The notes under the pieces: generated by a model | What the model saw: only the letters and a program-made list of their open reading frames with translations | What the model was told of the DNA's origin: nothing | Databases searched by the model: none | In this document: piece by piece, positions 54,432 through 63,429 of the stretch | How the letters are laid out: each line of letters begins with the position of its first letter | How positions within the stretch are numbered: position 1 is the first letter of the stretch | Assembly: GCA_024280295.1 (NCBI GenBank) | Contig: JAJRQK010000039.1 | Location: forward strand, 62,001-126,000 | Direction: 5' to 3' | Source: Bacteroidota bacterium | GTDB lineage: Bacteria; Bacteroidota; Bacteroidia; Flavobacteriales_D; Crocinitomicaceae | Length of the DNA stretch: 64,000 nt | Program-made: the position numbers and the translations under genes

Positions 54432-55108
54432 AGACTTCTCGCTAGTACGTCTTGGGGTAATCCCTGTTCGAACGTACCATTTTCCTTAAGGTGGATAACT
54501 TCCTCTGCCAATTTGAAAATAATATCCTTTCGATGGCTTACAACCAAGATCATAATTGGATTCAGTTTACGAATCGTCTGAATTACTTTAATCAGTTCTG
54601 CTATAGTGTCATCATCCAACGCAGAAAATGGCTCATCTAAAAGCAGCGCCTCTGGTTGTTGACAAAGTGCACGTAAAATCGCCACGCGTTGTTTTTGTCC
54701 GCCGGATAACTCGTGTGGATAGGAAGACATCAAACTCTCCACTTCGAGTGTTTGTATCATCTCATGAACTACGTTAGGAATCTCATTGTTCTTGCTCGCG
54801 TACAGCATGTTCTTCTCCACCGTCATTGTTGGAAAGAGGTTGTACTCCTGAAACACAAAGCCTATATTTCTACGAGCCACATCCAGATTGACCTTCTTTG
54901 AACTTGCAAACCATGTTTGATCTTTGAATACAACTTCGCCCGAGTCCGGAGTTTCAAGCCCCGCAATCATCCTCAGAACAGAAGACTTGCCTACCCCAGA
55001 TTTCCCATAAAAAGCCGTAATTTTCTCAGTATCAATAGAAGTCTTCAATTGAATAGTCACGGATCTCCTTCGCGATTTAAATTTCTTATGGAGGTTGACT
55101 CTAAGCAA
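54428..55108 (-). CDS. modC: Molybdate ABC transporter ATP-binding protein
   Basis: 226 residues. Walker A GKSGVGKSS, signature LSGGQKQR, Walker B ALLLDEPFSALD, H-loop VVSHRKD. Powers import through ModB. It lacks the C-terminal TOBE/Mop domain of full-length ModC (about 350 residues in E. coli), so it cannot sense molybdate that way. Overlaps modB by 8 nt. Its stop overlaps that of the convergent T9SS gene. Confidence 0.85.
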   Translation of the reverse strand: MLRVNLHKKFKSRRRSVTIQLKTSIDTEKITAFYGKSGVGKSSVLRMIAGLETPDSGEVVFKDQTWFASSKKVNLDVARRNIGFVFQEYNLFPTMTVEKNMLYASKNNEIPNVVHEMIQTLEVESLMSSYPHELSGGQKQRVAILRALCQQPEALLLDEPFSALDDDTIAELIKVIQTIRKLNPIMILVVSHRKDIIFKLAEEVIHLKENGTFEQGLPQDVLARSL

Positions 55109-55766
55109 CGTGAAATCGTTTTTTTCGAATGATCAGATTCAGAGTGACTATCAGAATAAAACTAACAATCAATAAAATCATCGCGTAATTATTTGCAACA
55201 TCATAGTTCAAAGCATTCATCTCGTCATAAATCGCAACAGATGCAACATTCGTTTCCGCCATTTTTCCTCCTATCATAAGAACTAACCCAAATTCGCCAA
55301 TGGTATGCGCGAAAGTTAATACGATTCCACTCCAAATCGAGGTCTTGATCGTTGGGAGATATACTTTCCAGAGGGCGTTTATCTTCTTCTTCCCTAACAA
55401 TTGAACGGACTCCTTCATGTTTCGCGGAATTTCTCGCAAGCCACTCGTTATAGGACTAATCATAAAAGGGAGGCAATAAATGACCGACCCTAGTAATATT
55501 CCTTCAAAGGAAAACGCAAATGCAAGATCAAAATGCTCTTCAAAAAATGCACCAATACTTGATTCGGGTCCTAAATAAGACAAGAAGTAAAAGCCCAAAA
55601 CTGTGGGAGGTAAAATAATTGGGAGCATTAATAGACTCTCTAAAATGATTTTTCCTCTCCATCTCGAAAAGGCCAAGAAATGACTAATCGGAATTGCGAC
55701 AAAAAAAAGGATTACTGTTGTTAGCAGTGCTAATTTAGCAGTTACAAGAAACGGTGTGTAATCCAT
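55101..55766 (-). CDS. modB: Molybdate ABC transporter permease
   Basis: 221 residues, five helices. The EAA-type cytosolic loop is present around LREIPRNMKESVQLLGKKKINALWKVYLP, where ModC docks, and TFAHTIGEFGLVLMIGG is a ModB hallmark. Forms the pore. Overlaps modC by 8 nt and follows modA by 3 nt. Confidence 0.92.
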   Translation of the reverse strand: MDYTPFLVTAKLALLTTVILFFVAIPISHFLAFSRWRGKIILESLLMLPIILPPTVLGFYFLSYLGPESSIGAFFEEHFDLAFAFSFEGILLGSVIYCLPFMISPITSGLREIPRNMKESVQLLGKKKINALWKVYLPTIKTSIWSGIVLTFAHTIGEFGLVLMIGGKMAETNVASVAIYDEMNALNYDVANNYAMILLIVSFILIVTLNLIIRKKRFHVA

Positions 55767-55769
55767 TCT

Positions 55770-56531
55770 TTACTTAATTGTGTAGCCAAAATGAACGAGA
55801 ATTTCCCGACATTCATCCGAAGATAAGAAATCAAGGAATGTTTTTGATTCCTCTGGATGATTTTTCTTTCCAGATTTCAAAATTAATGCGCCTTGTTTTA
55901 TTTCTGGGTAGAACTTGGAATCAATTTCCATCACTTGATGACCCTTCTGAAATTTATTAACGAATGAATAACTCGTAAAGGCAGCATCAACAGCATTAGT
56001 TTTAATGTACTGATTCACTTGCCCTACACTCTCTCCAATAATAATTTTCTCCTCAATCTTTGACCGAATGCCACTCTTTTTCAAGAACGACTCTGCCGCA
56101 ATTCCATAAGGTGCGGTTTTACTATCGGGAACTCCAATTCGTTTAATTTTAGAATCAATCAACAGTTCATTGGGCGAATTATACTTCTTCCCTTTTGAAT
56201 ATATTAGCGCCAATCTTCCATAAGCATAAACAGAAACGCTATCTCCAAACCCTGATTTTATCAACTCATTTGGGTAACGCATATTCGCTGAAACGAACAA
56301 ATCAAAAGGAGCACCATTTTGGATTTGAGCAGTAAGCATTCCTGATGAATTAGAAGTTACATCGCATTTAATTTCATGGATCTCCGTAAAGACTGAAGTT
56401 ATAGAATCCATTGCGAGTTGCATATTGGCAGCTGTCGCTATTTTCAGAATAACAACATCTTTTCGTTCAGAATCAGGATTTCCGCAACTGAAAAGTACGG
56501 TGAATAAAATGAAAATTATGATTCTATTCAT
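55770..56531 (-). CDS. modA: Molybdate-binding lipoprotein
   Basis: 253 residues from the ATG at 56531; the frame extends further but only into the ompA-like gene. Lipoprotein signal ending LFSCG (Cys at about 14). ModA features: LKIATAANMQLAMDSITSVF, SSGMLTAQIQNGAPFDLFVSAN and ALIYSKGKKY. Binds molybdate, or tungstate, in the periplasm and delivers it to ModB. Overlaps the upstream ompA-like gene by 8 nt. Confidence 0.9.
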   Translation of the reverse strand: MNRIIIFILFTVLFSCGNPDSERKDVVILKIATAANMQLAMDSITSVFTEIHEIKCDVTSNSSGMLTAQIQNGAPFDLFVSANMRYPNELIKSGFGDSVSVYAYGRLALIYSKGKKYNSPNELLIDSKIKRIGVPDSKTAPYGIAAESFLKKSGIRSKIEEKIIIGESVGQVNQYIKTNAVDAAFTSYSFVNKFQKGHQVMEIDSKFYPEIKQGALILKSGKKNHPEESKTFLDFLSSDECREILVHFGYTIK

Positions 56532-58155
56532 GTCCTTCCTGAAATAAAACGTTTTTTTTAGTCTTCGTCTTCTTGATATATTCCAAGTGAAATTCATGCA
56601 TGTCTTCCTGTTGATCTTCATTAACCTCCATGTGCTCAAATTGTATTTTCGTCCCAGGTTTTGCCTTTCGAATTGCACGCATCAAATCTGCGGAGAATCG
56701 ACCTCCTTGTTCATTGAATTTTTTCTTACCAACTTTGATTTCAAACGAGATAACTGGATAAGATTTTAATAGAGCGTACTTGGCTGTATCATATCGGGCA
56801 ACTAGATGATTTGAAGCAAATAATTCTTGATCTGTATAGATAAATATGTCAAGAAACTCGATATTGATATCCCCCAAGTATATTTCAGGCTCATCAATAG
56901 GTACAATTTCAAATGATCTTGAAGTTAAAAATTGATTCATCCCTTTCTTCCAACCTAAAAAAGAAATACTTGAATATCCCTCAATAGAATTATTCGTAGC
57001 TAATGAAATATTCCATCGATGACTGTTCACCTTTGATTGAGAGACATGCAATTCATTATGATTATACAGTATTTGAATTGAATCGTATGCCGACTTCGTT
57101 TCTAATTTGAGGTCATGTTCGTAACCAACGTAGATGATTCCTGCCTCAGCCATTTCCAGATCAGTTAACTGCACTCTTCGATTGAAAGCGATATCATTAA
57201 AGGCTCCGAAGCTAATAATTTCCAGTTCTGTCCGACGATTAATTGCATGCAGTTCATTTTGCTTTTCAGCTTCCTCAGCAAGTTCATTAATTATAATGTC
57301 TGGAATTATTGGGCGAGATGTATGATAGCCGATCGCACTAAATCGAGAAGGAGAAATTGTGAATTTCTCCACCAACATTGATCTTAATTTCTCTGCTCTG
57401 AGTTGAGTGAGTTCATTTGAAGTTTGAGAGTTAAAACGGCTATTTTGATGTACAGAAATTTGAAAATTCACGCCAGGGTGACATAGAATAAACGCTGCAA
57501 GTTCTTCATAGTTTGCTTTTGTATCTTCAAATCCTATAATGGAGTCACTATTTTCTGCGTAACGTACAAAATCGAGGCGAAAACGGTTCCCAATTTTCAT
57601 CACCTCTGGGTCATTCACATAATACCGCCTCAATCCAATTTCATCCGCTGATCGATATGCACAATTAATTTTCTGCTCAATGTCATCAATAACAAGGATA
57701 ATTCTCTGGTTTATCCGTTGGAGAGAATCCCATTTATACCGTTCGGAACCACGATGAGCATAAATCGCTTCATCACTGATTAACGGCTTTTGTTCACCCC
57801 ATCCTTTGTGTCTAAAACGATTCTTCTCAAACCCCTCACCATCAATTAACCATTCTACAAGTGATGCAGCTCGTAATTTCGAACGCTCTAAGTTTGCTTC
57901 TGGTGTTCCTTTGGTATCAGAAAAAGCATTTACTTGAATTTTTAGTCGAGGATTTCGTTTCAGAAAATTAATGAGTGTTTCTTTATCTTTTCCTCTAACA
58001 TTCCAGCCACGAAAGTATGGGTCGCCGATTAAAGATACATCTACACGAATTGAATCGCCAACCTTAAAATAGATACTTTCGAAGGTTTTATAGCCTTGCG
58101 AATAACTACTAGACGCTATAAATAGGATAATACAAAACGAAACAAAACTCTTCAT
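56524..58155 (-). CDS. OmpA-family protein with two OmpA-like domains, first gene of the mod operon
   Basis: 543 residues with a signal peptide ending SSYSQ. Two peptidoglycan-binding OmpA-like domains: LKIQVNAFSDTKGTPEANLERSKLRAASL (about 70-100) and VNFQISVHQNSRFNSQTSNELTQLRAEKL (about 210-275), each ending in an NRR or NQR motif. The remaining 200 residues are beta-rich. It sits upstream of modA with an 8-nt overlap; the four genes form one transcript. What an OmpA-like protein does in a molybdate operon is not known. Confidence 0.75.
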   Translation of the reverse strand: MKSFVSFCIILFIASSSYSQGYKTFESIYFKVGDSIRVDVSLIGDPYFRGWNVRGKDKETLINFLKRNPRLKIQVNAFSDTKGTPEANLERSKLRAASLVEWLIDGEGFEKNRFRHKGWGEQKPLISDEAIYAHRGSERYKWDSLQRINQRIILVIDDIEQKINCAYRSADEIGLRRYYVNDPEVMKIGNRFRLDFVRYAENSDSIIGFEDTKANYEELAAFILCHPGVNFQISVHQNSRFNSQTSNELTQLRAEKLRSMLVEKFTISPSRFSAIGYHTSRPIIPDIIINELAEEAEKQNELHAINRRTELEIISFGAFNDIAFNRRVQLTDLEMAEAGIIYVGYEHDLKLETKSAYDSIQILYNHNELHVSQSKVNSHRWNISLATNNSIEGYSSISFLGWKKGMNQFLTSRSFEIVPIDEPEIYLGDINIEFLDIFIYTDQELFASNHLVARYDTAKYALLKSYPVISFEIKVGKKKFNEQGGRFSADLMRAIRKAKPGTKIQFEHMEVNEDQQEDMHEFHLEYIKKTKTKKNVLFQEGHE

Positions 58156-58179
58156 TTACTTGTTGATAATTCGGTAGTT

Positions 58180-58187
58180 CAAATATA
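58180..58187 (-). promoter_or_regulatory. -7 promoter element (TATATTTG) of the ompA-like/modABC operon
   Basis: Exact TAnnTTTG on the minus strand, 24 nt before the ATG at 58155. No -33 match. No ModE-like palindrome seen around it. Confidence 0.5.
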
Positions 58188-58268
58188 CAAACTTTGCATT
58201 GGTGAGCGAGTAGATGAGGGGTAGATCATGCAGTTTTAGTGATTGAATAGGATTTGAATTGTCAGTTG

Positions 58269-58306
58269 TAATTTTAATCGGTGCTTTATTCAGGTGAGGC
58301 TTGCTT
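58269..58306 (+). repeat. 38-bp direct repeat, copy 1
   Basis: Identical over 38 bases to 59900-59937, starting TAATTTTAATCGG and ending GAGGCTTGCTT. The flanks on both sides differ. Lies in the divergent gap before the T9SS gene at 58405. Confidence 0.9.
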
Positions 58307-58404
58307 TTTGACATTGTAGCCTAGATTAAATGAGTGGTAAATGCAGTCAATACAAATTAGAGTATCTTACGTCAGATTAGATACAAAATCCTAAATTAAG
58401 TCAA

Positions 58405-59781
58405 ATGAAATCAATTTTACTATTACTTCTTTTCTTTACGTTTAACTCTATTCAAAGCAAGGCACAAATTTACATCGAACCTACAATTTACCCTCCTACA
58501 TTTGGGCTCTCTGATGGTGCTATTAAAGTTGATATCGTTGGATATTCAGGGGTTTGGGGTGTATTTATCTATGACCTTACTCCTGGAGCTCCTATTCCTG
58601 TAGTGAGCGTAGACTCACTTGGTGGTCTACCGTATGGCGCAGAACTGTTTGTGGCTTTCTCTGATAGTACAGGAACTTCATTAGCAAACTTAATTCTTAC
58701 ACTTGATGATAGATTGACTGAAATCGATATGATCACTATCATTAATTCTACAACAGATATAAGTTGTGATGCCAGTATTTCTGTAACTCACACTTTTACT
58801 ACGGGAGTTGCATCAGACTATGAATACACTTTGACCTCGAACCTTCCATTAATGACCTCAGGAACACCAGCATGGGATAGTTTATGCCCAGAAATATATA
58901 TTTTGCGAGCAAAAGAAATTTCGACTGGTGACACTCTTTTTACAAATAGGGTTTGGATTAAAGCACTTTCAAGTTCAATCAACAATCCAACGTATACGGC
59001 ATTTGCATTCGCAAGTGTTTCTAATGATACAGCCTGTACAGCTACTGCATCAGCAATTGTCATCGGCTCCACTGCGCCGTATGAATTCTCTTGGGATGGA
59101 ACACCATATACATTCGTTGATTCTACTACTACATTCTTGTGTCCAGGGATGCACACACTACAAATTGTTGACAATCTTGGAGACACCCTAGGCTTGAGTT
59201 TTGGAGTTGTTGATTCTTCAAGTTTTTATATGACACCATATCCATCACCAACTATAGCTGTGGATACTATTTCATTCAATACAATTAACTGTTCATTCGA
59301 CTATACCACGCCGGTTGACTCTGTGTTTACAACACTTTTTGTCGTTATTGATACAAATACAATTTACTACGAACTTGATATTTGGCAATCTGGAGTTCTT
59401 ACCCAAGTTAGCGACACTGTAAGTTATATATATGCTCCAATACCAGGAACAACTGCTTTCTCACTAACTTTCTATTGTGGAGTAAAGGCATCAGGAAGTA
59501 AAATCTATCAAATGATTGACTTTATTACCCTTGATTTATCAGAAGTTTCGGAAGAAGAGGAAGAACTTTTCATCAAAATTTCTCCAAATCCAACTTTGGG
59601 TATCGTTAAAATTGAAGTCGAGGAATTGTCATCAATTACTATTTTTGATCCAACTGGTAAGAAAATAGTAACTAGCACCGAAACTGAATTAGATTTGAAC
59701 TACCTTAAGGCTGGCTCATATTATCTACAAATTGAAACCTTGAGTGGCAAAATCGCTTACCGTAAGTTAATACTGCTTTAG
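58405..59781 (+). CDS. T9SS type A cargo protein
   Basis: 458 residues with a signal peptide ending SKAQ. Residues 25-370 are beta-rich with many Thr, Ser and Asp (IYIEPTIYPPTFGLSDGAI; TASAIVIGSTAPYEFSWDG), like SprB-repeat or other Bacteroidota surface repeats. The end (FIKISPNPTLGIVKIEVEE, IFDPTGKKIV, YRKLILL) is T9SS type A. Flanked by the 38-bp direct repeats. No catalytic motif seen. Confidence 0.8.
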   Translation: MKSILLLLLFFTFNSIQSKAQIYIEPTIYPPTFGLSDGAIKVDIVGYSGVWGVFIYDLTPGAPIPVVSVDSLGGLPYGAELFVAFSDSTGTSLANLILTLDDRLTEIDMITIINSTTDISCDASISVTHTFTTGVASDYEYTLTSNLPLMTSGTPAWDSLCPEIYILRAKEISTGDTLFTNRVWIKALSSSINNPTYTAFAFASVSNDTACTATASAIVIGSTAPYEFSWDGTPYTFVDSTTTFLCPGMHTLQIVDNLGDTLGLSFGVVDSSSFYMTPYPSPTIAVDTISFNTINCSFDYTTPVDSVFTTLFVVIDTNTIYYELDIWQSGVLTQVSDTVSYIYAPIPGTTAFSLTFYCGVKASGSKIYQMIDFITLDLSEVSEEEEELFIKISPNPTLGIVKIEVEELSSITIFDPTGKKIVTSTETELDLNYLKAGSYYLQIETLSGKIAYRKLILL

Positions 59782-59826
59782 ACACTATAAGTGCCAAACT
59801 TATCTGAAACCTGACAAATTTGACTC

Positions 59827-59851
59827 GAAATCAGGTTAATAACCTGATTTC
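59827..59851. repeat. 25-bp inverted repeat
   Basis: GAAATCAGGTT and AACCTGATTTC pair perfectly over 11 bp around AAT. No long T-run follows on either strand, so it is a weak terminator at best; lies 46 nt past the T9SS stop, 49 nt before repeat copy 2. Confidence 0.6.
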
Positions 59852-59899
59852 AATTATTTAAAAAAGTCAGACTGTATAAAAGTATTTGGGTGCAAGGCT

Positions 59900-59937
59900 T
59901 AATTTTAATCGGTGCTTTATTCAGGTGAGGCTTGCTT
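59900..59937 (+). repeat. 38-bp direct repeat, copy 2
   Basis: Same 38 bases in the same direction as 58269-58306, 1.6 kb away. The two copies bracket one T9SS gene. Confidence 0.9.
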
Positions 59938-60063
59938 GTTATTAGAGTAGATTCAATTCGCAGCCAACTACAAGCCAATAAGTTCAAATTTCAATAAAAT
60001 TGATGACATAAGAATGATTATTCCAATCTAGATTTGCTGTACTAATAATTTAAATCAACTATA

Positions 60064-60309
60064 ATGAAACGAATTAATCAATTTTTAATGATTGTGGCGG
60101 TATGCCTAATCTCATTTGGCTCGCAATCTCAAACAAAACCAACCCACACACCGACAGGAGAGAAAATTCATATTAATACTAAAAAGATAGTAATAACTGA
60201 ATCAAGTACTGGAACATATCATTGGGAAACCAACAATAATAGATCTGGAACAACTAAGGACTTAAAATCGGCTAAAAAGGCAGCTAGAAAAGCTTTACAA
60301 GAAGATTAA
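60064..60309 (+). CDS. Small exported protein
   Basis: 81 residues with a signal peptide ending GSQSQ. The mature 57 residues are basic and polar, with THTPTGEKIHINTKK and a Lys/Ala-rich C-terminal helix (KSAKKAARKALQED). Not recognised. Strong terminator downstream. Confidence 0.55.
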   Translation: MKRINQFLMIVAVCLISFGSQSQTKPTHTPTGEKIHINTKKIVITESSTGTYHWETNNNRSGTTKDLKSAKKAARKALQED

Positions 60310-60326
60310 TGAAGCACGATTAAATT

Positions 60327-60359
60327 AAAAAGCCTCACTTCTTGTTAGAAGTGAGGCTT
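60327..60359. terminator. Terminator of the atp operon (also faces the small exported gene)
   Basis: AAGCCTCACTTC and GAAGTGAGGCTT pair perfectly over 12 bp around a 6-nt loop. On the minus strand a T-run follows; 18 nt past the atpG stop. The plus strand lacks a T-run. Confidence 0.85.
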
Positions 60360-60376
60360 CAATATATTTCTATTCG

Positions 60377-61255
60377 TTACTTACCTTTCAACGCTTCCGC
60401 ACCACCAACGATCTCAAGGATTTCATTCGTAATTGCAGCTTGACGTGCTTTGTTGTAAGCTAATGTTAATGTTTTTTTCAAGTCACCAGCATTATCAGTT
60501 GCTTTGTGCATGGCTGTCATTCTTGCACCATGTTCAGATGCACTAGAATCTAGAAGTGCCTTGTATAATTGCGTTTTCAATGATTTTGGGATTAACTCCT
60601 CAACGATTTCAGATTTTGAAGGCTCAAATAAGTAATCTCCTGTAGAAGTTTGATCCTCTTGTTCGTTTACTTCAATAGGCAAAAACTGTTCGTCCATTAC
60701 AATTTGAACTGCCGCGTTTTTAAACTTATTGTAAACAACAATTACTTTATCAATGTTACCTGCTGCAAATTCAGCCATTAGGTAATTGGCAAGTTCAGTT
60801 GAACGCTCAAAAGTAAGATCATTGAACATATCAGTCGCTTCACCAATTCCATCAGGGCGGAAGTTCATATCACTTCTTCTGAAAGAATCATTGACCTTTT
60901 TACCAACTGCGATCATCTTCACCTTAGTTCCTGCATAATCAGTAGCAACAAGTGCATTGATCTTCTTAACGATATTGTTATTAAAACCACCACAAAGACC
61001 TCTATTTGAAGTTACTCCGACAATGATTACATTTTTAACTTCTCGTTGATGAGAAAATGCATTCTCTGAAAGATCAAGAGTAGCACTAAGGTTACCCAAA
61101 ATCTCTTGAAGCTTCTCAGAATATGGACGCATTTGCGTAATTGCATCTTGCGCACGTTTCAATTTAGCAGCAGAAACCATTTTCATTGCCGACGTAATTT
61201 GCATTGTCGACGAAATCGATGTGATTCTGTTTTTTATCTCCTTAAGATTTGCCAT
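60377..61255 (-). CDS. atpG: F1Fo ATP synthase gamma subunit
   Basis: 292 residues, the rotor shaft of F1. MANLKEIKNRI and ITSAMKMVSAAKLKRAQ at the N-terminus, VTSNRGLCGGFN in the middle and the C-terminal helix (TDNAGDLKKTLTLAYNKARQAAITNEI) are all present. Last gene of atpF-H-A-G here; a terminator follows. Confidence 0.97.
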   Translation of the reverse strand: MANLKEIKNRITSISSTMQITSAMKMVSAAKLKRAQDAITQMRPYSEKLQEILGNLSATLDLSENAFSHQREVKNVIIVGVTSNRGLCGGFNNNIVKKINALVATDYAGTKVKMIAVGKKVNDSFRRSDMNFRPDGIGEATDMFNDLTFERSTELANYLMAEFAAGNIDKVIVVYNKFKNAAVQIVMDEQFLPIEVNEQEDQTSTGDYLFEPSKSEIVEELIPKSLKTQLYKALLDSSASEHGARMTAMHKATDNAGDLKKTLTLAYNKARQAAITNEILEIVGGAEALKGK

Positions 61256-61281
61256 TTTTCTTTCTAATTATGAATTAGATC

Positions 61282-62856
61282 TTAATACTTAGAAGCGATT
61301 TCTTTTGCTACCGTTGCTAAAACATCCGTTAATTCATCTGAATACTTTCCAGCTTTCAATAAATCCAGCGTATCTCTGTGCTTTGCATCTAAGAAATCAA
61401 GGTATTCGTTTTCAAATTCTTTCACTTTCTTCACTGGAACATTTTGAATCAATCCTTTCGTGCCAACATAGATGATTGCAATTTGTTTTTCAACTGGGTA
61501 AGGATCTCCTTCTTTTTGCTTCAGAATTTCCACGTTACGAGCACCTTTATCAAGTACAGATTTCGTTGCAGCATCTAAATCAGACCCGAACTTAGCAAAT
61601 GCTTCTAGTTCACGATACTGCGCTTGATCCAACTTTAATGTCCCTGCTACTTTCTTCATTGATTTAATCTGAGCAGATCCACCAACACGAGATACCGAGA
61701 TACCAACGTTAATCGCTGGACGGATACCTGCGTTAAACAAGTCACCTTCTAAGAAGATTTGACCATCAGTAATCGAAATTACGTTTGTTGGAATATAAGC
61801 AGATACATCACCCGCTTGCGTTTCAATAATTGGCAATGCTGTCAATGATCCGCCACCTTTAACTTTCCCTTTCAAAGAATCAGGAAGATCGTTCATTTGA
61901 GAAGCAATCTTGTCATCATTAATTATTTTTGCTGCACGTTCCAACAATCTTGAGTGAAGATAGAATACATCTCCTGGGTAGGCCTCACGACCTGGAGGAC
62001 GGCGAAGAAGAAGCGATACTTCACGGTAGGCAACGGCTTGTTTTGACAAATCATCAAATACAATAAGTGCTGGTCTACCTGTATCACGGAAATACTCACC
62101 TACAGCAGCTCCTGTCATTGGAGAGTAAAATTGCATTGGTGCTGGATCAGATGCATTTGACGCAACAACGACTGTATAAGCCATTGCTCCTGCATTTTCC
62201 AATTTCTGAACGATCCCTGCAACCGTTGAACCTTTTTGTCCAATTGCGACATAGATACAAAATACAGGTTCTCCTGCATCGTAAAATTCTTTCTGGTTGA
62301 TGATTGTATCGATACAAACAGTAGTCTTACCTGTCTGACGGTCACCAATAACTAACTCACGTTGTCCACGACCTACTGGAATCATTGCATCCACTGCTTT
62401 GATTCCTGTTTGTAACGGCTCACTTACCGGTTGACGGTAAATAACTCCTGGTGCTTTACGCTCAATTGGCATTTCGAATAATTCTCCTTCGATAGGTCCT
62501 TTCCCATCAATTGGATTGCCCAAAGTGTCAATAACACGTCCAACGAGTCCTTCACCAACCTGAACAGAAGCAATTCTTCCGAGACGTTTTACCGTATCGC
62601 CCTCTTTTACTTTATCAGATCGACCTAGAAGTACTGCTCCTACGTTATCTTCTTCGAGGTTCAAAGCAATCCCTTGCAGTCCACCATCAAATTCAATTAA
62701 TTCACCGTATTGAACTCCTTGCAATCCATATACTCGGCAAATACCATCTCCAATTTGGAGTACTGTACCGATTTCTTGCAACTCAGCTTCCGAACGGAAT
62801 CCTGAAAGTTGTTCTCTTAATATTGCAGAAACTTCTGCTGGTTTTACATCTGCCAT
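61282..62856 (-). CDS. atpA: F1Fo ATP synthase alpha subunit
   Basis: 524 residues. P-loop GDRQTGKT at 171-178, [48 protein letters not shown], and [28 protein letters not shown]. Non-catalytic nucleotide-binding subunit of F1. It lies 26 nt before atpG and 32 nt after atpH. Confidence 0.97.
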   Translation of the reverse strand: MADVKPAEVSAILREQLSGFRSEAELQEIGTVLQIGDGICRVYGLQGVQYGELIEFDGGLQGIALNLEEDNVGAVLLGRSDKVKEGDTVKRLGRIASVQVGEGLVGRVIDTLGNPIDGKGPIEGELFEMPIERKAPGVIYRQPVSEPLQTGIKAVDAMIPVGRGQRELVIGDRQTGKTTVCIDTIINQKEFYDAGEPVFCIYVAIGQKGSTVAGIVQKLENAGAMAYTVVVASNASDPAPMQFYSPMTGAAVGEYFRDTGRPALIVFDDLSKQAVAYREVSLLLRRPPGREAYPGDVFYLHSRLLERAAKIINDDKIASQMNDLPDSLKGKVKGGGSLTALPIIETQAGDVSAYIPTNVISITDGQIFLEGDLFNAGIRPAINVGISVSRVGGSAQIKSMKKVAGTLKLDQAQYRELEAFAKFGSDLDAATKSVLDKGARNVEILKQKEGDPYPVEKQIAIIYVGTKGLIQNVPVKKVKEFENEYLDFLDAKHRDTLDLLKAGKYSDELTDVLATVAKEIASKY

Positions 62857-62888
62857 CTTGTGTAGATTTTACCTTGGCTACGCCAAAA

Positions 62889-63422
62889 TTATCGTGTTAA
62901 ACGTTGTTTTAAATTATTCAATTGACTCGAAACAGAAGCGTCCATTCTCATGTCGCCCATTTGAACCATAAAACCACCAATAAGTGATTCATCTATTTGC
63001 TCTGTAACTTCTAATTGACCATCGATGCCCTTTTGGACTTTAGCGATAATCGAATCTTTTGTTGCGTCATCCAATTTTGTAGCTGACGTAATTGTAATTG
63101 GAACGATGCCTCTTTCCTCTTTCACTTGTACTTGAAATGCTTCTGCAATTCCAGGAAGGTCAGATTCACGTCCATTTTTAATGATTAAGGTCACAAAGGA
63201 CATTGTCAACTTTTCAAATTGTTCGAATACTTGCTCGAAAATTACAATTTTCTTATCTGCCTTCACGATTGGACTATCCAATAGTAGTCGGAAATCGTGA
63301 GAATCATCACAGGTTGCAGCTAACATATTCATATCTCCCAAAACAGAATCAATATTCTTCTGCTCCATTGAAAGATCTAAAAGTGCTCTAGCGTATCGTT
63401 TTGCTACTTTAGAATTCTTCAT
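62889..63422 (-). CDS. atpH: F1Fo ATP synthase delta subunit
   Basis: 177 residues, the stator protein that joins F1 to the b-subunits. N-terminal KNSKVAKRYARALLDLS and C-terminal IDESLIGGFMVQMGDMRMDASVSSQLNNLKQRL are typical. 7 nt after atpF. Confidence 0.95.
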   Translation of the reverse strand: MKNSKVAKRYARALLDLSMEQKNIDSVLGDMNMLAATCDDSHDFRLLLDSPIVKADKKIVIFEQVFEQFEKLTMSFVTLIIKNGRESDLPGIAEAFQVQVKEERGIVPITITSATKLDDATKDSIIAKVQKGIDGQLEVTEQIDESLIGGFMVQMGDMRMDASVSSQLNNLKQRLTR

Positions 63423-63429
63423 TTCTGAA

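Noticed and set aside
55770-56678. Longer modA starting at 56678
   Set aside because: The extra 49 residues overlap the ompA-like gene and precede a perfect lipoprotein signal at 56531.
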